Positions 38,877-45,872 of a DNA stretch of 64,000 bases are shown here, piece by piece; the first letter of the stretch is position 1; each line of letters starts with the position of its first letter. The stretch covers positions 1 through 64,000 of the forward strand of contig NZ_JAIGNT010000014.1 of the NCBI RefSeq assembly GCF_019711635.1. The letters are read 5' to 3'. The notes under the pieces were generated by a model. That model made no database searches. It had not been told where the DNA came from and saw nothing but the letters and a program-made list of their open reading frames with translations. Made by a program: the position numbers and the translations under genes. The DNA is from Qipengyuania huizhouensis. Its GTDB lineage: Bacteria > Pseudomonadota > Alphaproteobacteria > Sphingomonadales > Sphingomonadaceae.

Positions 38877-39257
38877 ATGAAGAAGAACATTCTCTTGGTC
38901 GCCAGCGGCTCTTTCATGGCACTACACGGCGTATCTGCGGCGGCGCAGGAAACACCCCCGGCGGAAACCAGCATCGAGACGGAAACCACCACGGCCACGC
39001 CCGCGGCCAATGGCGAAGGCGCGGTAGTCACACGCGAAACGACCACCACCACCGCCACAACGGATATGGGAGAGGTCGAGACCGAGATCGATTCCATGCA
39101 GTCGGTCGAAACGCCATCCGGCAATAGCACGACAATCGACCGGACCACGGACGCGGATGGCAAGACCACCACCACGGTCGACCATACCAGGATGGATCAT
39201 TCGGCGCACAAGAAGGAAGATAGCGAAGAAGGTGACGATAAGCCGGAAACCAACTGA
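38877..39257 (+). CDS. Thr/Glu-rich secreted protein of unknown function
   Basis: 126 residues starting MKKNILLVASGSFMALHGVSAAAQ, a clear signal peptide with cleavage after AAAQ or SAAA. The mature part is low-complexity: runs of Thr and Glu (TTTTTATTD, TTTTVDHT) and an acidic, His/Lys-containing end. AGCGGAGA about six to eight bases upstream supports the ATG at 38877. Two hairpins, the second a terminator, follow. I do not recognise the family; likely intrinsically disordered in the periplasm. Confidence 0.7.
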   Translation: MKKNILLVASGSFMALHGVSAAAQETPPAETSIETETTTATPAANGEGAVVTRETTTTTATTDMGEVETEIDSMQSVETPSGNSTTIDRTTDADGKTTTTVDHTRMDHSAHKKEDSEEGDDKPETN

Positions 39258-39274
39258 GCTACCGGCAACCAATA

Positions 39275-39309
39275 GGGACGCCTCTCTCCCCCTCCCCAAC
39301 AGGCGTCCC
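39275..39309 (+). other. Perfect 9-bp hairpin after the Thr-rich protein gene
   Basis: Arms GGGACGCCT (39275-39283) and AGGCGTCCC (39301-39309) around a 17-base pyrimidine-rich loop, no T-run. It lies just ahead of a proper terminator and may stabilise the transcript end. Confidence 0.6.
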
Positions 39310-39329
39310 GGCCGGACCTCTCACCGGCT

Positions 39330-39366
39330 AGCGGCCCGCGCAGAAATGTGCGGGCCGCTTTCGTTT
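39330..39366 (+). terminator. Rho-independent terminator
   Basis: Perfect 10-bp stem AGCGGCCCGC / GCGGGCCGCT with a 10-base loop, then TTCGTTT. It ends the Thr-rich protein transcript and also lies just past the convergent ornithine decarboxylase stop. Confidence 0.85.
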
Positions 39367-39400
39367 CAATATCGGATAGGAAGTGCTGGTGAGCCGGGGC

Positions 39401-40603
39401 TCAGCGCAGGCTCACCACATTGTCCGCTGCCGGGCGCATGCGGCTGCCATCGTAAAGGCTCGCCATCGGCTCGTCCGTCACGATGATCCGTTCCGCAGCG
39501 CCAAAGCCGTTGAAATCGGTTTTCATCGCCGCACCGTAAGCGCCGAGCATGCCGATTTCGACATAATCACCCGCTTGGATATCTTCAGGCAGCGCGAAGG
39601 GGCCGGGCATGTAATCGGCATCGTCGCAGGTTGGGCCGTAGAAGGCGAAGTCCATTTCCGGCTTGATCAGATCGTCTTCCAGCGCGCGAACGGGGAATTT
39701 CCAGTCCACATGCGCCGCATCGAACAGCGCGCCATAGGCGCCGTCATTGATATAGAGCTCCTCGCCGCGGCGCTTCTCCACCTTTACCACGAGGCTACTG
39801 TACTCGGCGCACAGCGCACGGCCCGGTTCACACCACAGCTCGGCGTTATAGGCGATCGGCAGCGCGTAGAAGTGCTGGTGGATAATCTTGAAGTAATCTT
39901 CCAGCGGCGGCGGCTCCATGCCCGGATAGACGCTGGGGAAGCCCCCGCCCACGTCGATCATGTCGATGACCACCGATGCCTCGGCAATGGCCGCACGGGT
40001 ACGGTCCAGAGCCTGCACATAAGCGAACGGGCTCATCGCCTGGCTGCCGACATGGAAGCACACACCGAGCCAGTCCGCATACTGGCGGCTTTCCTGCAGC
40101 AGCGCCGGTCCCTCGGTGAGATCGCAGCCGAACTTGCTGGCAAGGCTCAACGCCGCGTGTTCCGACGATACGCGCAGGCGCACGCAGAGGCGCAGGTCGG
40201 TTGCCTCGCTGCCGTCCTCTGCGCGGGTGGCGTCGACTATCTTCGCCAGCTCCTCGCTCGAATCGAGGCTGAAGGTCTTCACGCCATGCTGGAAATAGGC
40301 CTCGCGGATCGCGCCGGGCGATTTGACCGGATGCATGAAACACAGCGTCGCCTCGGGCAGCACCGAACGCACCATGCGCACTTCGGCGATCGAAGCGACG
40401 TCGTAATGCGTCACGCCGTTATCCCAGAGGATCTGCACGAGCTCCGGCGAGGGATTGGCCTTCACCGCATAGAGCGACTTGCCCGGAAACTTCTCGACGA
40501 AGAAACGGGCAGCGCGCGCCGCGGCATGCGGGCGGTTGAGGATAATGGGTTCGTCGGGCGCGAGCGCGCGAACTACGGACCGGGCGTCAGGAAAATGCTG
40601 CAA
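39401..40603 (-). CDS. Type III PLP-dependent ornithine decarboxylase
   Basis: Makes putrescine from ornithine. 400 residues in the alanine-racemase-like (fold III) family. The PLP lysine is in YAVKANPSPELV, the phosphate-binding loop in DVGGGFPSVYPG, EPGRALCAEY follows, and the active-site cysteine/aspartate pair is in GPTCDDADYM. A frame extends to a TTG at 40648, but that region is a structured leader. I place the start at the TTG at 40603, which has AGGGGG nine bases upstream and gives MQHFPDARSVVRAL, close to relatives. Lysine decarboxylation is possible as a side activity. Confidence 0.88.
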   Translation of the reverse strand: MQHFPDARSVVRALAPDEPIILNRPHAAARAARFFVEKFPGKSLYAVKANPSPELVQILWDNGVTHYDVASIAEVRMVRSVLPEATLCFMHPVKSPGAIREAYFQHGVKTFSLDSSEELAKIVDATRAEDGSEATDLRLCVRLRVSSEHAALSLASKFGCDLTEGPALLQESRQYADWLGVCFHVGSQAMSPFAYVQALDRTRAAIAEASVVIDMIDVGGGFPSVYPGMEPPPLEDYFKIIHQHFYALPIAYNAELWCEPGRALCAEYSSLVVKVEKRRGEELYINDGAYGALFDAAHVDWKFPVRALEDDLIKPEMDFAFYGPTCDDADYMPGPFALPEDIQAGDYVEIGMLGAYGAAMKTDFNGFGAAERIIVTDEPMASLYDGSRMRPAADNVVSLR

Positions 40604-40688
40604 CTCAAGGGACCCCCTAAACGGTCCTGGCGGACCATGAAACGACAAGCTGCCTTGCGGTTAGGAAGTCCCCTTGGGGCAGCGGGAG
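40604..40688 (-). promoter_or_regulatory. Structured 5' leader of the ornithine decarboxylase gene (speF-motif candidate)
   Basis: The transcript between promoter and start can form GCTGCC/GGCAGC (plus coordinates 40678-40683 and 40649-40654) enclosing CCC-CAAG-GGG, then the perfect hairpin GGTCC-GCCA-GGACC (40623-40636). AAGGGGAC (40668-40675) can alternatively pair with GTCCCTT (40607-40613), which lies between the Shine-Dalgarno AGGGGG and the TTG start, so initiation could be masked. An alphaproteobacterial RNA motif named speF is known in front of ornithine decarboxylase genes; identity with it is my inference. Confidence 0.6.
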
Positions 40689-40693
40689 CGGCG

Positions 40694-40721
40694 CATATAA
40701 ATTGTCGGTCATGAAACGCAA
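40694..40721 (-). promoter_or_regulatory. Candidate promoter for the ornithine decarboxylase leader
   Basis: On the minus strand TTGCGT (40716-40721) and TATATG (40694-40699) are separated by 16 bases, in a local AT-rich island. Transcription would start near 40687 and produce an 85-base leader. Confidence 0.45.
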
Positions 40722-40790
40722 GTGAATATGTGACTCGATATCCGCAAGTTTGCGCGGGTCGCACAGAGCCTGAGTTGCGGCGGGACGCAC

Positions 40791-41969
40791 CTAGCTCAAC
40801 CGGTCGCGGAAGGTCTCGTAGCCGAATTCCTTCACCAGCTCGAGCTGGTCGGTTTCGCTGTCCCACATCCAGATGCTCGGCAATTGCACACCGTTGAAGG
40901 TGTTGGTCTTCACCATCGAATAATGCGCCTGGTCGAGGAAAGCGAAGCGCTTGCCAATCTCTGCGCCGCCGGGAATTCGGTAATCGCCGATCACATCGCC
41001 GGCGAGGCAGGAAGGGCCGCCGATGCGCACTTCCGGGATTTCGCGCTCGCTGGCCTCCCCCAGCATCGCCGGGCGATAGGGCGCCTCGATCACGTCGGGC
41101 ATGTGGCAAGTGGCGGATATATCCGCGACTGCGACGGGCACTCCATTGAAGCCGGTATCAAGGATCGTACCGACGAGGATACCTGCATCCAGCGCAACCG
41201 CCTCGCCCGGTTCCAGATAGATCTCCGCGCCCGTATCTTCCTTCGCATCGCGCAGGAATTCGATCAGCTCCTCGCGCTGGTAATCGGCTCGGGTGATGTG
41301 ATGGCCGCCGCCCATGTTGATCCATTTGAGCTGGCCGAACCACGGTTCGATCGCGTCGAATACGCGGTCCCATGTCCTCAGCAGCGGCTCGAGGTCCTGC
41401 TCGCACAGATTATGGAAATGGATGCCCTCGACATGCTCCATGATCTCGGGCGTCAGCTGGTCGATCGGAAAGCCGAGACGGCTGCCGGGACTGGACGGAT
41501 CGTAACGCGGCACCTCGCCGGTCGGCACCTGCGGATTGATGCGCAGGCCCGTATCGAAATCCTGCCCACTCGCTCGCGCATTTTCGAGGATCAGCGCGGC
41601 GCGTTGCATCTGGCCGGGCGAATTGAAGATGACATGGTCCGACAGGCGGCAGACCTCTTCCAGTTCCTCGGGCTTGTAGGCGGCGGAATAGGTGGCGATC
41701 TCGCCATCGTAGTATTCGCTCGCCAGCCGCGCTTCCCACAGGCCGGATGTGCATACGCCGTCCAGGTATTCACCGATGATCGGCGCCGCGCTCCACATGG
41801 AAAAGGCCTTGAGTGCGGACAGAACCTTGATGTCCGCCTCGTCCCGGATTTCGGCCAGCACCTGGCAATTGGCGCGCAGTTTCGCCGCATCCACCACGAA
41901 GGCGGGGCTATCGACGCGGTTCAGGTCGAATTGGGCAAAGGCGCCCGGATCGCCAGCTCTAGTTTCCAC
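40791..41969 (-). CDS. nspC: Carboxynorspermidine/carboxyspermidine decarboxylase
   Basis: Final step of the aspartate-semialdehyde route to (nor)spermidine. 392 residues, fold III PLP enzyme. The PLP lysine is in VLSALKAFSMW, the glycine loop in WINMGGGHHITRADY, EPGEAVALDAGILVG follows, and the active-site cysteine lies in GGPSCLAGDVIGDYRIP. GTG start with AGGAGCAAGG upstream. The carboxynorspermidine dehydrogenase gene lies on the same strand, separated by a nuclease cassette. Confidence 0.92.
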   Translation of the reverse strand: METRAGDPGAFAQFDLNRVDSPAFVVDAAKLRANCQVLAEIRDEADIKVLSALKAFSMWSAAPIIGEYLDGVCTSGLWEARLASEYYDGEIATYSAAYKPEELEEVCRLSDHVIFNSPGQMQRAALILENARASGQDFDTGLRINPQVPTGEVPRYDPSSPGSRLGFPIDQLTPEIMEHVEGIHFHNLCEQDLEPLLRTWDRVFDAIEPWFGQLKWINMGGGHHITRADYQREELIEFLRDAKEDTGAEIYLEPGEAVALDAGILVGTILDTGFNGVPVAVADISATCHMPDVIEAPYRPAMLGEASEREIPEVRIGGPSCLAGDVIGDYRIPGGAEIGKRFAFLDQAHYSMVKTNTFNGVQLPSIWMWDSETDQLELVKEFGYETFRDRLS

Positions 41970-41992
41970 AGTTCGACCTTGCTCCTATAAAT

Positions 41993-42012
41993 TTCACGCG
42001 AAGACGCGAAGA
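41993..42012 (+). repeat. Inverted repeat, distal copy of the GxxExxY element
   Basis: TTCACGCGAAGACGCGAAGA, present as an exact 20-base reverse complement at 42425-42444. It lies just upstream (in transcription order) of the nspC ribosome binding site. The repeat contains an internal direct duplication ACGCGAAG/ACGCGAAG. Confidence 0.9.
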
Positions 42013-42014
42013 GG

Positions 42015-42425
42015 TCAGTCTCCGAAACGGCTACCGCGATGTTTGTTGACGATGCGTTTGAGGCCGTCCTTAAACATCGGCTGTCCGAAATTCATCAATA
42101 AGCCGAGTGGCAAATGCGTCAGTCGCAAATAGGTAAGGACCTGCTTGCCGTGAACCGGCATTAATTTTTCGACCGACTTGAGTTCGAGAATGAGTCGATT
42201 TTCCACCAGAAGATCGATCTTGAACGCGTTGTCTACGACGACGCCCTTATACCGCAAGGGGACCGACACCTGCCGCCGAACCTCAAGCCCTGCTTGCTGC
42301 AGCGCTTCAGCCATTAATGCCTCATAGGCGCTTTCAAGCAGCCCCGGTCCGAGATCGTCATGAATATGAAAACCGCAATCGACGGCGATCCGGGCAGTGC
42401 GCTCGATCTCGTCCGGGCGCAACAT
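42015..42425 (-). CDS. GxxExxY-family protein (PD-(D/E)XK nuclease-like)
   Basis: 136 residues from MLRPDEIERTARIAVDCGF. The family signature is GLLESAY (near residues 26-32), preceded by HIHDDLGPG. The nuclease-like core FKIDLLVENRLILELKSVEKL supplies the spaced Asp, the Glu-x-Lys pair (ELK) and a following Glu, and KQVLTYLRLTHLPLGLLMNFG is the conserved C-terminal block. All core residues seem intact. The start codon overlaps the inverted repeat; reading further upstream gives SREDAK, encoded by the repeat. Biological role unknown. Confidence 0.9.
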   Translation of the reverse strand: MLRPDEIERTARIAVDCGFHIHDDLGPGLLESAYEALMAEALQQAGLEVRRQVSVPLRYKGVVVDNAFKIDLLVENRLILELKSVEKLMPVHGKQVLTYLRLTHLPLGLLMNFGQPMFKDGLKRIVNKHRGSRFGD

Positions 42426-42444
42426 CTTCGCGTCTTCGCGTGAA
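42425..42444 (-). repeat. Inverted repeat, proximal copy of the GxxExxY element
   Basis: Exact reverse complement of 41993-42012. It overlaps the presumed start codon of the nuclease gene by one base and ends ten bases before the stop of the upstream dehydrogenase gene. Confidence 0.9.
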
Positions 42445-42454
42445 CCGGACTCCA

Positions 42455-43666
42455 TTAAAATGCGACCGGACCATCCAGTTCCTTCACCTGCCAAGGCAGG
42501 CCATGCTGGTTCAGCATCTCCATGAAGGGATCGGGATCGAATTCCTCCATGTTGAAGACGCCGTCGCCGCTCCACTTGCCGGTAACCATCATGGCCGATC
42601 CGATCATCGCGGGCACACCAGTGGTGTAGGAAACAGCCTGGTTGCCGGTTTCCTCGTAAGCCGCCTCATGGCTGCAGATATTGTTGATGTAGAAGGTCTT
42701 CTCGCCCGATCCGTCGAGTGCTTCGCCTGTGGCGATCACGCCGATATTGGTGTTGCCCTTGGTCGTTTCGCCCAGCGTTTCGGGCTTGGGCAGTACGGCG
42801 GCGAGGAACTGCAGCGGGATGATGTCCTTGCCCTGATACCTTACCGGATCGATCCGCGTCATGCCGACGTTCTGCAGCACGGTCAGATGCTTGATGTATT
42901 CATCGCCGAAGGTCATCCAGAAGCGCGCACGCTCCATCTCCGGGTTGAACTTGGCGAGGCTTTCCAGCTCTTCGTGGTACATCATGTACATGTTCTTGGG
43001 CCCGACAGCCTCGAAGTCGAATTCGACCTTCTTGCCCATTGCCGGGGTTTCGACGAACTCGCCGTTTTCCCAGTGACGTGCAGGCGCGGTCACTTCGCGG
43101 ATGTTGATTTCCGGGTTGAAGTTGGTGGCAAAGGCCTGACCGTGATCGCCGCCGTTGCAGTCGAGGATATCGAGCTGGCGGATGCTCTTCAGCTTGTGCT
43201 TCTTCAGCCACATGGTGAAGACACTGGTCACGCCCGGATCGAAGCCTGAACCCAGCAGCGCCATCAATCCGGCTTCCTTGAACCGGTCGTGATAGGCCCA
43301 CTGCCAGTGGTATTCGAACTTGGCCTCGTCCTTGGGCTCGTAATTCGCCGTATCGAGGTAATCCACTCCCGCTTCGAGGCAGGCATCCATGATCGGCAGG
43401 TCCTGATACGGAAGAGCCAGGTTCACTACGAGGCTGGGCTGCACCTTTTTGATCAGGTTCACCATTGCCGGGACTTCTTCCGCATCGATCTCGTAAGTCG
43501 CCACGTCGACGCCGGTGCGGTCCTTCACGCTTGCGGCGATCGTATCGCACTTGGACTTGGTGCGGCTGGCGAGATGGATATCGGTGAAGATATCCTTGTT
43601 CATCGCCATCTTGTGAACGCAGACCGAGCTGACGCCGCCCGCACCGATGACCAGAACTGTCGACAT
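42455..43666 (-). CDS. Carboxynorspermidine dehydrogenase (saccharopine dehydrogenase-like)
   Basis: Reductively condenses putrescine or diaminopropane with aspartate semialdehyde. 403 residues. The N-terminal Rossmann motif is VLVIGAGGVSSVCVHKMA, with SLVVNLALPYQDLPIMDACLEAGVDYLDTANYE and LLGSGFDPGVTSVFTMWLKKH as saccharopine dehydrogenase family blocks. The adjacency to nspC and an ornithine decarboxylase decides for carboxynorspermidine dehydrogenase rather than lysine metabolism. AGGAAAGAGG precedes the ATG. Confidence 0.9.
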   Translation of the reverse strand: MSTVLVIGAGGVSSVCVHKMAMNKDIFTDIHLASRTKSKCDTIAASVKDRTGVDVATYEIDAEEVPAMVNLIKKVQPSLVVNLALPYQDLPIMDACLEAGVDYLDTANYEPKDEAKFEYHWQWAYHDRFKEAGLMALLGSGFDPGVTSVFTMWLKKHKLKSIRQLDILDCNGGDHGQAFATNFNPEINIREVTAPARHWENGEFVETPAMGKKVEFDFEAVGPKNMYMMYHEELESLAKFNPEMERARFWMTFGDEYIKHLTVLQNVGMTRIDPVRYQGKDIIPLQFLAAVLPKPETLGETTKGNTNIGVIATGEALDGSGEKTFYINNICSHEAAYEETGNQAVSYTTGVPAMIGSAMMVTGKWSGDGVFNMEEFDPDPFMEMLNQHGLPWQVKELDGPVAF

Positions 43667-43904
43667 GGATGAAACCTCTTTCCTGAAAATGCGAATCTAG
43701 CGCCCCCTAGCGAAATGCGCAGGCCACGCCAAACGATCCGCTCGCCGCATTTCCTAACGGGCCCGGATCAGGCATAGCGCACGCCATGACCATCGCCCTT
43801 CCCACCTCTCCCCTGCATTCGAAACAGGGCTCTGAACCCGTGAACTTTTTTCGCCTTGGACTGTGTAACAGGCGGTCCATGTGTTGCCTGGGAGCGACGA
43901 ACCG

Positions 43905-44858
43905 ATGAGCGATCTCCGTGTACCGAATCGCGACGGTGTGCTCGCCGCGACCAGATCGATCACCGAGATCCTCCCGCCCAGCCCCCTGCTTCCGGTCGAG
44001 ATTGCCGGAGTGCGCTGTCACGTAAAGGCGGAAAGCCTCCAGCCAGTAGGCGCGTTCAAAATCCGCGGAGGCTGGTGGCGGCTTTCGAACTTGAATGAGG
44101 AAGAGAGATCGCGCGGCGTGGTCGCCGTATCTTCGGGCAATCATGCGCAGGGCGTTGCGTGGGCAGCGCGGCGACTGGGAATCCACGCTGTCATAGTGAT
44201 GCCGCGCAATGCGCCGAAGGTGAAACTGGAGGCAACCCGCGCACTTGGGACGGAAGTTGTGCTTTATGACCGCCCCGGCGAGGACCGTGACGAAGTGGCC
44301 GCACGCGAAGTCGAGGCGCGCGGGGCTACACTGGTTCATGCTTTCGGCGATCCTTGGGTGATCGAGGGACAGGGCAGCGCGGGTGTCGAAATCGAAACGC
44401 AGCTGGGCCGTACGCCCTCTCGCATCGTCGCGTGCTGCGGCGGTGGCGGCCTTGCGGCAGGGCTCGCTATCGCCTGCCTGGAAAGCGCGATCCATATTGT
44501 CGAACCCGAGGGGTGGGATATGGTCGGCCAGGCCCTTGCCGCAGGAGAAATCGTGCGGGTGGGCGATAAGCCGCCAGCTACCATCTGCGACGCGCTTCAG
44601 CCCGATGCGACCAAGCCGATCAATCTGCAGGTCTTGCATGGCCGCGCCGAACCCGGTGTGACCGTCACCGATGAGGAAGTGCGCGAAGCCCAGCGTTTCG
44701 CCTTTTCGCGGCTCAACCTCGTCGCGGAGCCGGGCGGCGCAGCAGCCCTCGCCGCAGCATTGTTTGGCAAGGTTCCGCTGGACGAAGATACCGTCATCAT
44801 GCTGACTGGCGGAAACACTGATGCGGAAAGCTTTGCCGCAACGCTGGCAGCCGTTTGA
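43905..44858 (+). CDS. Threonine/serine dehydratase-like PLP enzyme
   Basis: 317 residues, fold II PLP enzyme. The PLP lysine is in PVGAFKIRGGW near residue 55, SSGNHAQGVAWAA is the phosphate/asparagine loop, and CGGGGLAAGLA the glycine-rich phosphate cup. It lacks the C-terminal ACT regulatory domain of biosynthetic threonine deaminase, so a catabolic dehydratase or serine racemase role is more likely. GGAG nine to twelve bases upstream supports ATG 43905 over the one eight codons earlier. Confidence 0.86.
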   Translation: MSDLRVPNRDGVLAATRSITEILPPSPLLPVEIAGVRCHVKAESLQPVGAFKIRGGWWRLSNLNEEERSRGVVAVSSGNHAQGVAWAARRLGIHAVIVMPRNAPKVKLEATRALGTEVVLYDRPGEDRDEVAAREVEARGATLVHAFGDPWVIEGQGSAGVEIETQLGRTPSRIVACCGGGGLAAGLAIACLESAIHIVEPEGWDMVGQALAAGEIVRVGDKPPATICDALQPDATKPINLQVLHGRAEPGVTVTDEEVREAQRFAFSRLNLVAEPGGAAALAAALFGKVPLDEDTVIMLTGGNTDAESFAATLAAV

Positions 44859-44910
44859 CTTTGCGACGATCTCGAAGCAGTTCAGTCAAGTAACAGGGAG
44901 GGAATTCACG

Positions 44911-45369
44911 ATGCAGGCTCAAATGCTCGCACCTGCCGCAGTACTGGTGCTGTGGTCTATCGTCATGCTTTTCTGGATGGCTTTCACACGCCTGCCCGCG
45001 ATGAAGAAGCTTGGCAGCGGCGGCGGTCTGCGCGAAGCCAAGCCCGGCGGTCGGGGCCAGGATCTGGAAGGTGTGATCGACGACAGGATCAACTGGAAGG
45101 CGCATAATTACGCTCACCTGATGGAACAGCCGACGATCTTCTATCCGACGGTTATCATCCTTGCGATCATGGGAGCCGGATCGTGGGACGTGCTGCTGGC
45201 CTGGATCTACGTGGTCCTGCGCATCATTCACTCGGTCTACCAGGCCACCGTCAACGTCGTGAAGGTACGGTTCCTGTTCTTCGCGCTATCGAGCCTGGCA
45301 CTCACCATTCTCGCCATTCGCGCGGTGATGGCCACGCTGTTTTTCAACCCTTCCCTCGCCCCGATATGA
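44911..45369 (+). CDS. MAPEG-family membrane protein, first of a tandem pair
   Basis: 152 residues with four hydrophobic segments. INWKAHNYAHLMEQPTIFYP (residues about 60-79) is the MAPEG glutathione-binding signature (eicosanoid/glutathione metabolism family), and AWIYVVLRIIHSVYQATVN the second conserved helix. CAGGGAGGGAATT precedes the ATG at 44911. The next gene encodes a paralogue. Substrates of bacterial MAPEG proteins are mostly unknown. Confidence 0.85.
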   Translation: MQAQMLAPAAVLVLWSIVMLFWMAFTRLPAMKKLGSGGGLREAKPGGRGQDLEGVIDDRINWKAHNYAHLMEQPTIFYPTVIILAIMGAGSWDVLLAWIYVVLRIIHSVYQATVNVVKVRFLFFALSSLALTILAIRAVMATLFFNPSLAPI

Positions 45370-45383
45370 TGGGAGCCTGACGA

Positions 45384-45827
45384 ATGAATGTGATTACCGA
45401 ATCCGCCATCTTGCAACCTGTTGTGGTCCTCATGGCATGGACCATGGTCATGTGGCTCTGGATGTACGCCACGCGTATCCCCGCGATGAGCAAGGCGAAC
45501 ATCAAGCCCGACGATGCTCGAAGGACCAAGGGGCTGGACGATGCGCTGCCCGATCAGGTTCAGTGGAAAGCGCATAATTACAACCATTTGCACGAGCAGC
45601 CAACCCTGTTCTACGCAGTCTGCCTGCTGCTGGCGATGGTCGGATGGGGCGAAGGGATGAACGCGCTGCTGGCGTGGATCTACGTCGGCCTGCGCATCAT
45701 ACACTCGGTCGTGCAGGTCACCGCCAACAAGGTGATGGTGCGCTTCGTGCTGTTCGCGGTGTCGAGCCTCGTGCTGATCGCGCTGATCTTCCACGCCGCA
45801 ATCTGGGCGTTCGACATTCACATGTGA
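45384..45827 (+). CDS. MAPEG-family membrane protein, second of a tandem pair
   Basis: 147 residues, clearly paralogous to the upstream protein: VQWKAHNYNHLHEQPTLFYA and AWIYVGLRIIHSVVQVTAN align block by block with it, and the N-terminal helix with WTMVMWLWMYATRIPAMSK. Fourteen bases separate the genes, so one transcript is likely; a strong terminator follows. MAPEG enzymes act as trimers, so hetero-oligomers are conceivable. Confidence 0.86.
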   Translation: MNVITESAILQPVVVLMAWTMVMWLWMYATRIPAMSKANIKPDDARRTKGLDDALPDQVQWKAHNYNHLHEQPTLFYAVCLLLAMVGWGEGMNALLAWIYVGLRIIHSVVQVTANKVMVRFVLFAVSSLVLIALIFHAAIWAFDIHM

Positions 45828-45833
45828 GCTGGC

Positions 45834-45862
45834 AAGGGCTCGCCAGCGGGCGAGCCCTTCTT
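45834..45862 (+). terminator. Rho-independent terminator between MAPEG and trxB genes
   Basis: Perfect 11-bp stem AAGGGCTCGCC / GGCGAGCCCTT with an AGCG loop and a CTTCTT tail. The symmetric stem with A-rich left edge could serve the convergent trxB transcript too. Confidence 0.85.
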
Positions 45863-45872
45863 CAGCCGGGGT

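Larger units (their letters stand above)
41993..42444 (-). mobile_element. Candidate nuclease cassette: GxxExxY gene between 20-nt inverted repeats, inside the polyamine operon
   Basis: A 452-base unit almost filled by one gene (42015-42425) and bounded by perfect 20-base inverted repeats. It separates the carboxynorspermidine dehydrogenase gene from nspC, two genes of one pathway. No target duplication was seen. The cassette looks more AT-rich than both neighbours (not computed). GxxExxY genes flanked by similar repeats occur in very diverse bacteria, which I recall from general knowledge. Confidence 0.6.
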
